This document shows positions 7,819 through 16,903 of a stretch of 39,490 nucleotides of DNA, piece by piece. A program made the position numbers and the translations under genes. The DNA lies in assembly GCA_934437985.1 (NCBI GenBank), contig CAKSBI010000022.1, forward strand, positions 1 to 39,490, in the 5' to 3' direction. The stretch is from an uncultured Lachnospiraceae bacterium (GTDB lineage Bacteria; Bacillota; Clostridia; Lachnospirales; Lachnospiraceae). The notes under the pieces were generated by a model, which was given only the letters and a program-made list of their open reading frames with translations, was not told the DNA's origin and searched no databases. Position 1 is the stretch's first letter, and each line of letters begins with the position of its first letter.

Positions 7819-9099
7819 TCAGCAATAATAATTGAATAACATCCCACTATAAATTGATGTCATATACGGATGTGCGTAACCCTCTCTTGAATAATCAGGA
7901 TATGCAACCATAAGCTTATTCACATAATTCATCGGATCAAGCTCTATTCTCCCAAGCTGTGTTGAAAGCCTGTTAAGGAACTCACTGTCTTTTCCGAATA
8001 CTTCTTCAAATATCCCGCTTTGGAACGCACTCTCTGCCGAGGCTTTATCTATAGCAAGATGTCCGCCCTCATCCCGTATTATTCCTGCAGCCTTAAGAGA
8101 AAATTCATTAGCTTCATATATCCCATTCAGTTCCATCTTAAGTCTTACACTTCTGATTCCCGTGTGGTCTGAATATGTATCTGCCATATCAATAATATTA
8201 TTGTACTGCCTTAAAATAGCGTTAATGTCATCAAAAACCTGTGACGAATCCTTTTTATATCCTATATGTACCGAACCATCCGTAACACGGTTAATGTCAA
8301 TCTGCATTGAATCATTAATGACCAGTCGGTTACCCGGGTGGCGGTAGTTCACTCCATTAATATCTATGTCAGCCTCAGACAGCTCCTGAAACACTCTGTC
8401 AAACCCATAATAAGACACAATACCGTTCTCATTATCACCGGATGTAATATCCTCGAACGTAAACGACTTCATTCCATCACCGGTATCCGCATCTGATTCA
8501 AGCCTGATATTGATCTTACCATTGTCTGTCTTCCCAACAGACGCAAGGACACCTATTCCCGCCTGAGTAATACTGCGTGCAACACTTCTTAATACCATAT
8601 TGTTGCGCGTACCATCTTTCATTGAATATCTGAACCTGAACTCTCTGCCATTAACCTCAGCTTTAAATTCATAATTACCACCCGGCAGCCCACGCCCATC
8701 AGGATAATAATCATATCCTACATTGAGCTGTGGCGTTGCCATTGCATTGACATTGATATCCATGTCCTCCGGAAGATTACCCTCATCAGAGATTATGTCT
8801 GCGCCAACACTGTCATCTGATATATCAACCACAATGCGGTTGTATGACTTATCCATATTACTGTAATATCTTCCAATCGTATCTTCTAAGCCAATTGACA
8901 TATCCTTAAGTCCGAGGACATACTCCTGTGTATCATCAGACAGCTTTACTATGTATATAGGTGCACTTTTACTTGACTTGATAATATCACTGTAATGATC
9001 AACCAGCTCCTTGCCATCATGCACCCTTGTATTCTTCCTGGCAGAATTAGTTTTGGGCATCAGATATGAAGATATTAAATTATTATATACGCTTTCCAT
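7819..9099 (-). CDS. Uncharacterised FliD-like protein (flagellar cap family, tentative)
   Basis: This 426-residue protein has no signal peptide or membrane segment. Its second half resembles the C-terminal region of flagellar hook-associated protein 2. A stretch reading NGVNYRHPGNRLVINDSM is followed by a run ending in RQYNNIIDMAD, then GIIRDEGGHLAIDKASAE, and the end reads YSGMLFNYYC. The first 80 residues contain a short helical segment I do not recognise as a FliD N-terminal D0 domain. No other flagellar gene is present. It lies downstream of the LytM protein on the same strand, 116 bases away, with its own RBS (AAGGGGGG). A structural role is likely, but the assignment is weak. Confidence 0.42.
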   Translation of the reverse strand: MESVYNNLISSYLMPKTNSARKNTRVHDGKELVDHYSDIIKSSKSAPIYIVKLSDDTQEYVLGLKDMSIGLEDTIGRYYSNMDKSYNRIVVDISDDSVGADIISDEGNLPEDMDINVNAMATPQLNVGYDYYPDGRGLPGGNYEFKAEVNGREFRFRYSMKDGTRNNMVLRSVARSITQAGIGVLASVGKTDNGKINIRLESDADTGDGMKSFTFEDITSGDNENGIVSYYGFDRVFQELSEADIDINGVNYRHPGNRLVINDSMQIDINRVTDGSVHIGYKKDSSQVFDDINAILRQYNNIIDMADTYSDHTGIRSVRLKMELNGIYEANEFSLKAAGIIRDEGGHLAIDKASAESAFQSGIFEEVFGKDSEFLNRLSTQLGRIELDPMNYVNKLMVAYPDYSREGYAHPYMTSIYSGMLFNYYC

Positions 9100-9215
9100 A
9101 TTAGATGCCCCCCTTCTTCATCTGTTATCATTACATTTAACTGACAATAGTATCCCACTTTGTTACTTTATATAATATAACACTCTTATATATTATGCAA
9201 TATAAATGTTATTCT

Positions 9216-10100
9216 TTATCTTAAAAATATTAATGGGTCTACCGGCTGGCTTTCACACATCATTTTAAGATACAGATTGCTTCCCTCTTCTATATAGTAT
9301 TTAGTAGGGGCAGCAATTGTTCCAATAATTTCGCCTTCTTTAAGCTTTGCACTCTGCTTAACCTGAATGTTATCAAGCTGTCCATAGATAATTTTATAAC
9401 CATCACCGATGGATGTGATCACGTACTTTCCTATCTCTTCATTTTCACCTATATCAGTTACGACTGCATCAGTACCGCTGCAGACATTAGAACCCTCAGC
9501 TGCTGCAATTACCACAGCAGGATTCGTCTTATAAGCTCCAAGTGACTTATAGTACACAACTGAGTCCGGGGAATAATTCATAATAATCTTACCATTTACA
9601 GGCCACATTATTCCCTTTTCCTGATTGAAGCTTAGGTTACTTACGCCCTTACCGGATTCCATTACGGCAACCCTTGCTTCATCTGTCTTATCACTGCCGG
9701 TCTTGTTATTATCATCCGTCTTATTACCCGTCTTCTTATCATCACCCGTTTTCTTATCGTCACCTGTCTTGTCTCCGGCTGTCTTCTTACCTGCTGCAGT
9801 ATTAATGCCGCCTGTCTTGTCATCATCTGTTTTTCCTGCTTCATTCTTACCTGCTTCATTTTGCGGCGAAGCTGTTGCGGTCTGGTCGTCAATCCCAATC
9901 TCTGTAACTCTTGTGTGTCCTTCACCATTATCTGCCACTTCAGAAGATTCATCAATTTTTAATCCCCTGCTGTCCGGTTCCCCATTCGAATTCATATATA
10001 GTGCAGTAAATGCAACTACACATATCGCACCTGCCATTAGTGATATATAGAATCCCCTTTTCTTAAGTAAATCCTTGAACTTATTGTTATTTTTTTTCAT
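9216..10100 (-). CDS. SpoIIQ-like membrane protein with degenerate LytM (M23) domain
   Basis: The 294-residue protein has a short cytoplasmic N-terminus, one transmembrane helix (about 17-36), a long acidic/basic linker (about 85-145) made of KTGDDK-like repeats, and a LytM fold (about 164-294, opening WPVNGKIIMNYS). All expected zinc ligands are missing. There is no HxxxD near residues 185-200, YGQLD replaces the YxHL motif (239-243), and GSNLYLKM replaces GxHLHxE (273-280). It should therefore be non-catalytic, like B. subtilis SpoIIQ, and spoIIID elsewhere in the window fits. AGAGGTG lies before the ATG at 10100. An in-frame ATG at 10124 lacks an RBS. Confidence 0.7.
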   Translation of the reverse strand: MKKNNNKFKDLLKKRGFYISLMAGAICVVAFTALYMNSNGEPDSRGLKIDESSEVADNGEGHTRVTEIGIDDQTATASPQNEAGKNEAGKTDDDKTGGINTAAGKKTAGDKTGDDKKTGDDKKTGNKTDDNNKTGSDKTDEARVAVMESGKGVSNLSFNQEKGIMWPVNGKIIMNYSPDSVVYYKSLGAYKTNPAVVIAAAEGSNVCSGTDAVVTDIGENEEIGKYVITSIGDGYKIIYGQLDNIQVKQSAKLKEGEIIGTIAAPTKYYIEEGSNLYLKMMCESQPVDPLIFLR

Positions 10101-10106
10101 AAAAAT

Positions 10107-10141
10107 CACCTCTGTAGTTAGCATTACCAATTACAGAGGTG
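10107..10141 (-). promoter_or_regulatory. RBS-sequestering hairpin of the LytM gene
   Basis: On the minus strand CACCTCTGTA pairs perfectly with TACAGAGGTG across a 15-base loop. The 3' arm contains the AGAGGTG ribosome binding site, six bases before the ATG at 10100. Four more pairs (TTGG/CTAA) can form inside the loop. The structure would block initiation unless opened. No U-run follows, so it is not a terminator. Confidence 0.6.
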
Positions 10142-10199
10142 AATATTCATTATGTATTAATATTATTGAATAAATATTTCATGGTTATTATTCATAATA

Positions 10200-13100
10200 T
10201 TATTTTTTTATCAGGTCATACACCGACTTCTTTGATGCAAGTCTTGCAGCTGTATCAACATTCTTACCTACATAGAAGCTCTCTACCGGTGAATTATATA
10301 CCTTTTCAAGAGAATCCCTGTAAAGCGTCATTCTGATAAGCGCCATATTAGGATCACACTGGTAATATCTTATAGTATGAACTCCTGCTGATAATGAGAT
10401 TCCTGATACAACCGATGAACGTCCGTTATTCTCAATATCACCTGCCCATGTTCCCTGCTTCCATGTACCTGCAAGATACTCGTTACCGATTGAGTTAGTA
10501 ATCTTAACACTGCCGCCATCTACTGATATACCATAGCGAAGCTGCGTATTATCATACTCTACATTGCTTGTAGGGTTAAACTGGCACTGGAGATTATAAT
10601 TGTCTGTTGTCGGTACATATACCTTATACTCTACATATGGGGCATCTGCAAGTGCCGCAACATCGTTATATGTAATTGTACTGCTTGATGTTCTTACCGA
10701 GCCCATGTACTTACCATTATCAGGAACAACGATCATATTATTGGCAGTCTCTTTACCTGCATTAGTTATTCCCTTACCATCCTTTTTAGCTGCAAAATTG
10801 GTAACATCAATTGTCGCATATTCATTAGCCATTACATAGGTCTTTGCATCAAGTCCGTCAAGCTTGGTATATTCTACTTCTACATTGACTGTAACTGTCT
10901 TTGTACCATCACTTATGGTAATTGTTCCATCGGTACTTCCCGTAATCTTCGACCAGTCAACGCTTACCTGGATAGCATCAAATGATGAAACCTTTCCTGA
11001 CGTTGATGACAGTACGATCCAGTCAGCACTTGGAGCTGCGGTATAACTATACTCACCTGAACCCTTGTTAGCAAGCTCTATTGTATATACTTCTTTGTTA
11101 GTGTTAGTAAATGCCGGAAGGGAAACGGTTCCCTCTGTCGCAGCAGATGTCTTTGAACCTGTTATACCCTCAACAAGAACACTCATCTGTGCACCTGAAT
11201 CACCGCTAACTGATTTGAGAGAAGGAAGCTGTCCACTGTCAGTATTCCATTTTGTCATACCAATATGATATTTCTGGTCTGCCGACTGCATTCCTTTCCA
11301 TTTTTTACCATCTTCTGTTCCGCCTGGCATGCTGTTATTATATGTATCATACAGCTCACTATCAAGCGCAATTGCTTCTTCACAAAGCTCTTTGTAATTG
11401 TTGGCTGCCGTAAGACCCATGCCGGCATACTTATTATTAAGTGCTGCATATATCTGTATCTTAAGTACATTCGGAACCGCCATTGCAGGATAATATACAA
11501 GCTGATAGAATGCTGCCTGAAGATCCTGTGGAACCTGTTCCTTAAGAGCCTTTGCCCTTTCCATTATATCATTACATTTCATAAGGACTTCTTCTGCCTC
11601 ATTGTAGTTATCTACACTGAACATATCTGAACATGATGATGCAGTATTATAAAGCACATGCTCAACCTTTCTTGATGTCTCAAGATCAAGGTAATCAGCT
11701 ATAAGCTGTGATGCCTCTGCAAGCTGTGCCTCATTAAGTCCATCTTTTCCTGACTTAGCAAACTGCTCAGCAATCCACTGTGCTTTATACTCGTTAATCT
11801 TATCCTGTCCATTAACTCCCCACTTATCATAATCATAACCAAGGTCAAGGAAGTATGATATATCCATCTCCATTGGCTTGAGGTCACCTACATTGACAAT
11901 CCATACGTCATCAATACCATAATCATATGCAACCGACATCTGATCCCATACACGTGAAATCTGTGTTGTCTGAATCCATGTATATGATTTAGGGGCACCT
12001 ACATAATCAAAATGGTAATACATTCCAAGTCCGCCAACCTTCTGCTGCTGTTCATGTGTAGGAAGTGTTCTTATGTATGCCCAGTTATCATCACAGAGCA
12101 TTGCAATTGTATCTTTCATACACTCCTGGTCATACAGTTCACCCTTATTCCATGCATCTTCAACTTCCTTATATACAACAAGCTGTGTTGGGTTGGTATC
12201 GCCCTCTTCATTAAGGATCCGCTTCTGTGTACTGATAATATGATTAAGTAATTCTGCATATTTTGGCGGATCATTTGCTGCCGGAAGCTCGGAATCGTTC
12301 TCACCTCTCATACCTACTGTACAGATATTATCAAATGAACCATTCCTCTTAACTCCATCCCTCCAGAAATTCTCGATGGCACTGTTAATCTTCTCATCAT
12401 ATCCATCTTCACCCGGAAGATTATACTTATTCCATGCATCTGCTGACGAAAGCTTAAGGCTTCCCTTGTACTTGGCATACTCGCTTCCCCATTCAGCACC
12501 TGCACGGTAACATGGCTCATGGTGTGATGTTCCCATTACAATTCCGTACTTGTCAGCAAGCTCTGCATTGGCAAGCTTGTTATCACCTGAACCACCTTTA
12601 CTGAACTGGTCATTCCACATTGCAGGCCAGAGGTAATCACCCTTAAGTCTGAGGATAAGCTCATATACCTGCTTATAGAACTTCTCATTACGTCCTCCGT
12701 ATCTTGATCCTGTCCATGATGTAAGTGATGGTGCCTCATCATTAAGGAATATTCCACGATACTTTACAGATGGCTCTTTTGATGTCATATTAACATCAAC
12801 ACCATTAAGGTCAACCTTTGAGCGGACTGCAGGAGTGGCATCTGCCCACCATACCCATGGCGAAACTCCCATAAGCTCTGATATACGGAAAATACCATAT
12901 ATTGTTCCACGCTTATCACTGCCGGCAATTACAAGAGCCTCACTTACTCCTTCTACAGGATTCTTGACAACCTGAAGCTTATAGCTCTCCCACTTACCCT
13001 GAATAGAAGATACATCAATCTTACCTTCACCGGCAAGCTTATTAATAAGGTCATTACCCTTGTCACCCACGGTTCCTGCAATTATTGCCCTTCCATTAAG

Positions 13101-13784
13101 TGCATTCTTATCTGTTACAACTTTAAGTCCGTCAGGGCTTTCATTAGCAGTACCTTCGTCATCTGTACCAATTCCGATCACTCTTGCGAAGTCAGCCTTA
13201 AATGCCTCTGCTATAATACTGATTCCGTCATACTCAGAATCATTTTCATCTACGTACATCATAACTGACGCTTTTGAGTTATCAATTACGTTAAACGGCA
13301 CCGGTGTTGGTGTAGGTACTGCAGTAGGTTCAGCAGTACTGTTACCATTACCTGTATTAACAGCTGTTGCAGTTGCCGCTGCCGTTACAACAGCGGTTGC
13401 AGTTGCTTTAACTGCTATATTTTTTTTCTTCTTAACAGTTACTGTACATGTAAACTTCTTGTTTTTTTTACCAAGCTTATATGCTGCAGTAATTTTTGCT
13501 TTTCCAACCTTCATTCCTTTTACCTTTGCGTATGCTTTGTTTCCTTTTGCAACTTTTTTTGTAATCTTAGCTACCTTGGTTCTGCTTGACTTCCAGGTAA
13601 CCTTCCCCTTCCTGCTGCCATTCTTCAAAGTAATCTTAGCTGTACTTCCTGTACGGACAGTAACCTTTTTATTGCTAAGTTTAACTTTTTTAGCTGCATC
13701 TGAATTAACGGGAGTCATTGCTGCCGAACCAATCAGCATTGCCGCTGCACATATATATGCAACCGCTTTTTTAAGCTTTCTCAT
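10200..13784 (-). CDS. Secreted glycoside hydrolase family 115 (xylan alpha-1,2-glucuronidase) with Ig-like module
   Basis: This is an extracellular 1194-residue enzyme expected to remove (4-O-methyl)glucuronic acid from xylan. Order: signal peptide (1-30), lysine-rich Ig-like module (32-120), Thr/Ala/Pro linker (121-164), GH115 N-domain and catalytic region (about 165-800), a BACON/Ig-like domain (about 860-950, with DWIVLSSTSG) and a C-terminal beta domain. GH115 hallmarks include GIFRISELMGVSPWVWWAD, KYRGIFLNDEAP, GDYLWPAMWND and GTSHHEPC. It lies downstream of a secreted SGNH esterase and an AraC regulator, and the trio looks like a glucuronoxylan side-chain-removal module. AAGGAGG precedes the ATG. 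Confidence 0.9.
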   Translation of the reverse strand: MRKLKKAVAYICAAAMLIGSAAMTPVNSDAAKKVKLSNKKVTVRTGSTAKITLKNGSRKGKVTWKSSRTKVAKITKKVAKGNKAYAKVKGMKVGKAKITAAYKLGKKNKKFTCTVTVKKKKNIAVKATATAVVTAAATATAVNTGNGNSTAEPTAVPTPTPVPFNVIDNSKASVMMYVDENDSEYDGISIIAEAFKADFARVIGIGTDDEGTANESPDGLKVVTDKNALNGRAIIAGTVGDKGNDLINKLAGEGKIDVSSIQGKWESYKLQVVKNPVEGVSEALVIAGSDKRGTIYGIFRISELMGVSPWVWWADATPAVRSKVDLNGVDVNMTSKEPSVKYRGIFLNDEAPSLTSWTGSRYGGRNEKFYKQVYELILRLKGDYLWPAMWNDQFSKGGSGDNKLANAELADKYGIVMGTSHHEPCYRAGAEWGSEYAKYKGSLKLSSADAWNKYNLPGEDGYDEKINSAIENFWRDGVKRNGSFDNICTVGMRGENDSELPAANDPPKYAELLNHIISTQKRILNEEGDTNPTQLVVYKEVEDAWNKGELYDQECMKDTIAMLCDDNWAYIRTLPTHEQQQKVGGLGMYYHFDYVGAPKSYTWIQTTQISRVWDQMSVAYDYGIDDVWIVNVGDLKPMEMDISYFLDLGYDYDKWGVNGQDKINEYKAQWIAEQFAKSGKDGLNEAQLAEASQLIADYLDLETSRKVEHVLYNTASSCSDMFSVDNYNEAEEVLMKCNDIMERAKALKEQVPQDLQAAFYQLVYYPAMAVPNVLKIQIYAALNNKYAGMGLTAANNYKELCEEAIALDSELYDTYNNSMPGGTEDGKKWKGMQSADQKYHIGMTKWNTDSGQLPSLKSVSGDSGAQMSVLVEGITGSKTSAATEGTVSLPAFTNTNKEVYTIELANKGSGEYSYTAAPSADWIVLSSTSGKVSSFDAIQVSVDWSKITGSTDGTITISDGTKTVTVNVEVEYTKLDGLDAKTYVMANEYATIDVTNFAAKKDGKGITNAGKETANNMIVVPDNGKYMGSVRTSSSTITYNDVAALADAPYVEYKVYVPTTDNYNLQCQFNPTSNVEYDNTQLRYGISVDGGSVKITNSIGNEYLAGTWKQGTWAGDIENNGRSSVVSGISLSAGVHTIRYYQCDPNMALIRMTLYRDSLEKVYNSPVESFYVGKNVDTAARLASKKSVYDLIKK

Positions 13785-13798
13785 TACAATACCTCCTT

Positions 13799-13985
13799 AT
13801 ATATTATATTATTTTGATGCCGGAATAACAGCATCCTTTACTGTATTTTCTACAGTTTCTCCCGGATCACCATCCGGAACAGCTGTTGCCACAATGTCAG
13901 GGGGGGGTACTGTAGGTAAAGCTGTTGCCACGCTGTCAGCTGTCCTGTCATCAATTCCGTCATCTATTATGGTAAGCTTACACTT
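13799..13985 (-). other. Open Pro/Thr/Val-rich frame without a start (possible gene remnant)
   Basis: Between the esterase and GH115 genes a minus-strand frame stays open for about 60 codons and ends at TAA just before the GH115 RBS. It encodes a linker-like sequence (including VATALPTVPPPDIVATAVPDG). There is no start codon with an RBS. The composition is like the linkers of neighbouring secreted proteins, so it may be the 3' remnant of a lost one. The 8-C run at 13900-13907 is read in frame here and does not disrupt it. Confidence 0.3.
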
Positions 13986-14008
13986 TAATACAGACTGTAT
14001 AATGTCTT

Positions 14009-15679
14009 TTACTTAAACATATTAAGGTCAATAGCTTCTGCCATTGCTTCATATCCATCATATGGATGAAGGCCGTCCTCATGTGTATATGCTTCTAATA
14101 TCCTGGTAGGGTTATTAGGATCCATAACTGCCTTGTCAAAATCAATTATACCATCTACACCTGATTCATCCGAACGGAACCAGTTATTGATAAGATTTCT
14201 GACTTCCTCAGAGCCCTCGCTGTAATAACTGCTCGATCCAAATGGCAGAATAGGTGCTGCATATACCTTTACATTGTAATCATGACATGTCTCGATCATC
14301 TTCTCATATTCAGGCTTCATCTTATCCCACATGCTTGTATCCTTAAGACTGTTCATATCATTAACACCGAAAAGGATGATGCAGTATGCTACGTTGTCAT
14401 GTTCACTGAGATCTCTCTCAAATCTTGTCCTTCCTGCCGGTCCAAGTCCTCCAAATATTGAATTACCACCAATACCCTCATTGATTACAGATACATTCTT
14501 AGTAGCTTCATTATTCTGAAGTCTCTTAGCAAAATAATCTCCCCATCTTGTGTAGCTGTCCGGCTTTTTACCAAGATAGCTGGCATCTGTTCCGTAACCA
14601 TCCGTTATTGAATCACCAAAGCACACTACAGCTTTACCACCTCTCATCCATACAGATGCATCAGCGATAAAGAACCATCCTGTACATGTCTTATATCCGC
14701 TAAGCGTATCAAGCTTTTCTGCTGATACTTCATTACCCTGTACCTGGTATGTTGTAGCCCTTGCCCCTCTGTGGCCTGTCACTCCTGTTGTTGGCACCTG
14801 GTCACCGAAAAATGATGTTACTGCAACATTCTCAAGTGCATTTACCTTAAAGTCAATCTCATCCGTCTGGATAACTTCACCGGCAGGAATCTCAAATGAC
14901 TCTGCCCCCTTGTATGTAACTACTGTATCTGTTGAAACATCAATATCAGACTTATCTGCCTTTGTACCCTGCTTTGCAACGTGGATTGAATCAATCTTCA
15001 CTGCGCTCTTACCATACTGGTTCGATAGTCTGAGCCTGAACTTGTCACCTGTTGTTGTTACTTTGATAATCTGACGAACAGTCGTTCCGGCAAGAGGAAT
15101 AAATTCCTTAACACCATCCTGGTTCTCTACAGGTTCCTCTGCTGTTCCCCATGTTGATGTCCAGCCAAAAGGAGCCTCTGTCGGATCAGGTGTTGCTGTC
15201 GGGGACGCAGTTGCTTCTGTCGAAGGTGTTGCCGTTGCTGCTGCAGTTGCAGCAGGAGTTGCTGTTGGTGCTGTAGTTGCTGTAGCTGCCGGTACATCAT
15301 TTGCCTGTGCCTGCGTTGCTTTATTATTAGCAGCCTTAACCTTTACCTTGCATGTAAGAGTCTTCTTAACCTTACCCAAAGAATACTTAGCTGTAACTTT
15401 AGTAGTTCCCTTTTTCATGCCCTTAACCTTAGCAGATGTCTTTGATGCCTTAGTAATCTTAGCAATCTTCTTTGACTTAGATGACCATGCAACCTTTGCC
15501 TTTTTGTTAACATTCTTAAGCTTGATTGTTGTCACAGACCTGACATTGACCGACACACTTTTCTTAGCCATAGCCGGTGCCTTTGCTGCAGTTGCAGCAG
15601 CTCCACCAGGCACTACAGTTGTTACTGCTAATGCCATACTGAGCAATGCTGCCCCCAGATGCTTTACGTTTACCTTCAT
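14009..15679 (-). CDS. Secreted SGNH/GDSL carbohydrate esterase with Ig-like module
   Basis: This 556-residue exported esterase has a signal peptide (about 1-34), a lysine-rich Ig-like module (about 37-116), a Thr/Ala/Pro linker (about 117-170), a beta-rich domain (171-345) and an SGNH hydrolase domain. The catalytic residues are S357 in CFGDSITDG, N440 in GVND and D535/H538 in DGLHP, with the block II glycine in EGIGGNS. The two-domain build resembles acetyl esterases acting on plant polysaccharides. With the GH115 enzyme downstream, xylan deacetylation is a reasonable guess, but the carbohydrate esterase family is not assigned. AGGGAGA precedes the ATG. Confidence 0.88.
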   Translation of the reverse strand: MKVNVKHLGAALLSMALAVTTVVPGGAAATAAKAPAMAKKSVSVNVRSVTTIKLKNVNKKAKVAWSSKSKKIAKITKASKTSAKVKGMKKGTTKVTAKYSLGKVKKTLTCKVKVKAANNKATQAQANDVPAATATTAPTATPAATAAATATPSTEATASPTATPDPTEAPFGWTSTWGTAEEPVENQDGVKEFIPLAGTTVRQIIKVTTTGDKFRLRLSNQYGKSAVKIDSIHVAKQGTKADKSDIDVSTDTVVTYKGAESFEIPAGEVIQTDEIDFKVNALENVAVTSFFGDQVPTTGVTGHRGARATTYQVQGNEVSAEKLDTLSGYKTCTGWFFIADASVWMRGGKAVVCFGDSITDGYGTDASYLGKKPDSYTRWGDYFAKRLQNNEATKNVSVINEGIGGNSIFGGLGPAGRTRFERDLSEHDNVAYCIILFGVNDMNSLKDTSMWDKMKPEYEKMIETCHDYNVKVYAAPILPFGSSSYYSEGSEEVRNLINNWFRSDESGVDGIIDFDKAVMDPNNPTRILEAYTHEDGLHPYDGYEAMAEAIDLNMFK

Positions 15680-15755
15680 AATAATTCTTCTCCCTTCACG
15701 TATTATTGAATTAATAATTATCAGTACTTTTGCATAGTAAACTGATGATAGCTAC

Positions 15756-15784
15756 ATTTTATCACTTACCCCCTTAATTAACAA
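15756..15784 (-). promoter_or_regulatory. Promoter of the esterase-GH115 unit
   Basis: On the minus strand TTGTTA (15779-15784), a 17-base spacer and TAAAAT (15756-15761) sit about 75 bases upstream of the esterase start. The weak -35 is compatible with an activator such as the divergently encoded AraC protein. Confidence 0.45.
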
Positions 15785-15810
15785 TCACGATATGAAAATG
15801 CAATATTTTC

Positions 15811-15840
15811 TTGACCATTTGCAATATTACAATATATAAT
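15811..15840 (+). promoter_or_regulatory. Promoter of the AraC regulator gene
   Basis: TTGACC (15811-15816), an 18-base spacer and a perfect TATAAT (15835-15840) lie 85 bases before the regulator start. The surrounding AT-rich region holds repeated CAATATT blocks (15801-15807, 15822-15828) that could be operator half-sites. Confidence 0.55.
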
Positions 15841-15924
15841 TAATATAATTTGTATTTTAATATATTGTATCAACGTATTTGGGCAAAATAATGACATCTA
15901 TTATTAAATTTTGGAGTGTATACC

Positions 15925-16794
15925 ATGAGATATATATATTCAGAAGCAGATATGCCTATGGCTAATGACTATTATTATGAAGCCAGACATATAACCAATA
16001 ACGAGTTCCCTGTAGTTCCTTCACACACACACAATTATTATGAGATATACATGTTCCTTGGGGGGTCAATACGTCTGTTTGTTGAGGACACTATGTATGA
16101 CGTTAAAAAAGGTGATATCGTAATTATCCCGCCATATACTATCCATCAGCTTTTCCAGGGAAAGAATATGTCGCTGCCATATATAAGAATGTATATGTAT
16201 ATCTCAGTACCATGCCTGAAGTCGTTCCAGTTCAATGAGCATAATCCGCTTCATGCATTCAAGCTCGCAACATCGAATAAAAGATATCATTTTCATATTG
16301 ACAATCAGCATGAATACAATGCTGTCGAGTATTGCATGGAACAGATATACAATAATAGCAAGACAGACTTTTATGGCAAAGAGATGCTGAACAGGTCTTA
16401 TATACTTCATCTTATCACTCTTCTCAGCAAAAATGTCATTGAAGCCCTTGAACCACAGGGAATACTTCATATTAATACACTTGTAGAGAATGTTTTGTCT
16501 TATCTTAACTGTAATTATACTAATGAGATCACACTTGATTCACTCGCCGACCTGTTTTACATTAACAAGTCCACTTTATCAAAGGAATTCAAGGATTACA
16601 CCGGACAGACAATACACAATTATCTTGTTATGAAAAGGCTTAACATTGCCAAGCAGGAGATGGCAGACGGCGTATCACCATCACAGGTTTATCTGTCAAC
16701 CGGTTTCAGGGATTACTCCACATTTTACCGCACATTCCAGAAGAATGAAGGAATCTCCCCAAAGGAATTTTATACAAGGGTTAAGGCTAAGTAG
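15925..16794 (+). CDS. AraC family transcriptional regulator (cupin sensor)
   Basis: This 289-residue regulator has an N-terminal cupin-type sensor domain (about 15-80, with SHTHNYYEIYMFLGGS and GDIVIIPPYTIHQ) and a C-terminal double helix-turn-helix (about 185-285, with SLADLFYINKSTLSKEFK and GFRDYSTFYRTFQKNEGISP). Such proteins sense small sugars or glycosides and usually activate neighbouring catabolic genes. It is divergent from the esterase-GH115 unit, so control of glucuronoxylan breakdown is the simplest role. A GTG at 15916 is in frame, but TTGGAG sits 8 bases before the ATG at 15925. A strong terminator follows. Confidence 0.92.
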   Translation: MRYIYSEADMPMANDYYYEARHITNNEFPVVPSHTHNYYEIYMFLGGSIRLFVEDTMYDVKKGDIVIIPPYTIHQLFQGKNMSLPYIRMYMYISVPCLKSFQFNEHNPLHAFKLATSNKRYHFHIDNQHEYNAVEYCMEQIYNNSKTDFYGKEMLNRSYILHLITLLSKNVIEALEPQGILHINTLVENVLSYLNCNYTNEITLDSLADLFYINKSTLSKEFKDYTGQTIHNYLVMKRLNIAKQEMADGVSPSQVYLSTGFRDYSTFYRTFQKNEGISPKEFYTRVKAK

Positions 16795-16806
16795 AATCCG
16801 TATACA

Positions 16807-16866
16807 TCAGGGTGCTGTCTGACCAACAATTACATTGCCGGCCAGACAGCACCCTGAAGCTTTTTT
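16807..16866 (+). terminator. Terminator of the AraC regulator gene
   Basis: TCAGGGTGCTGTCTG (16807-16821) pairs perfectly with CAGACAGCACCCTGA (16843-16857), 15 bp, followed by GC and six T at 16861-16866. It is the strongest intrinsic terminator in the window. Confidence 0.92.
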
Positions 16867-16903
16867 ACTATATGTCTGTATTACTTATCGGAGTATAACA
16901 CTG

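Noticed and set aside
13900..13907. Eight-C run as a frameshift site
   Set aside because: At first it seemed to break a linker frame. On recount the frame reads through as CCC CCC CCT, so no shift is needed.
13060..14016. Long plus-strand open frame (318 codons)
   Set aside because: It is antisense to the GH115 signal, Ig-like module and linker. Low-complexity codon patterns there keep the opposite strand open; there is no RBS and its translation is unnaturally hydrophobic and repetitive.
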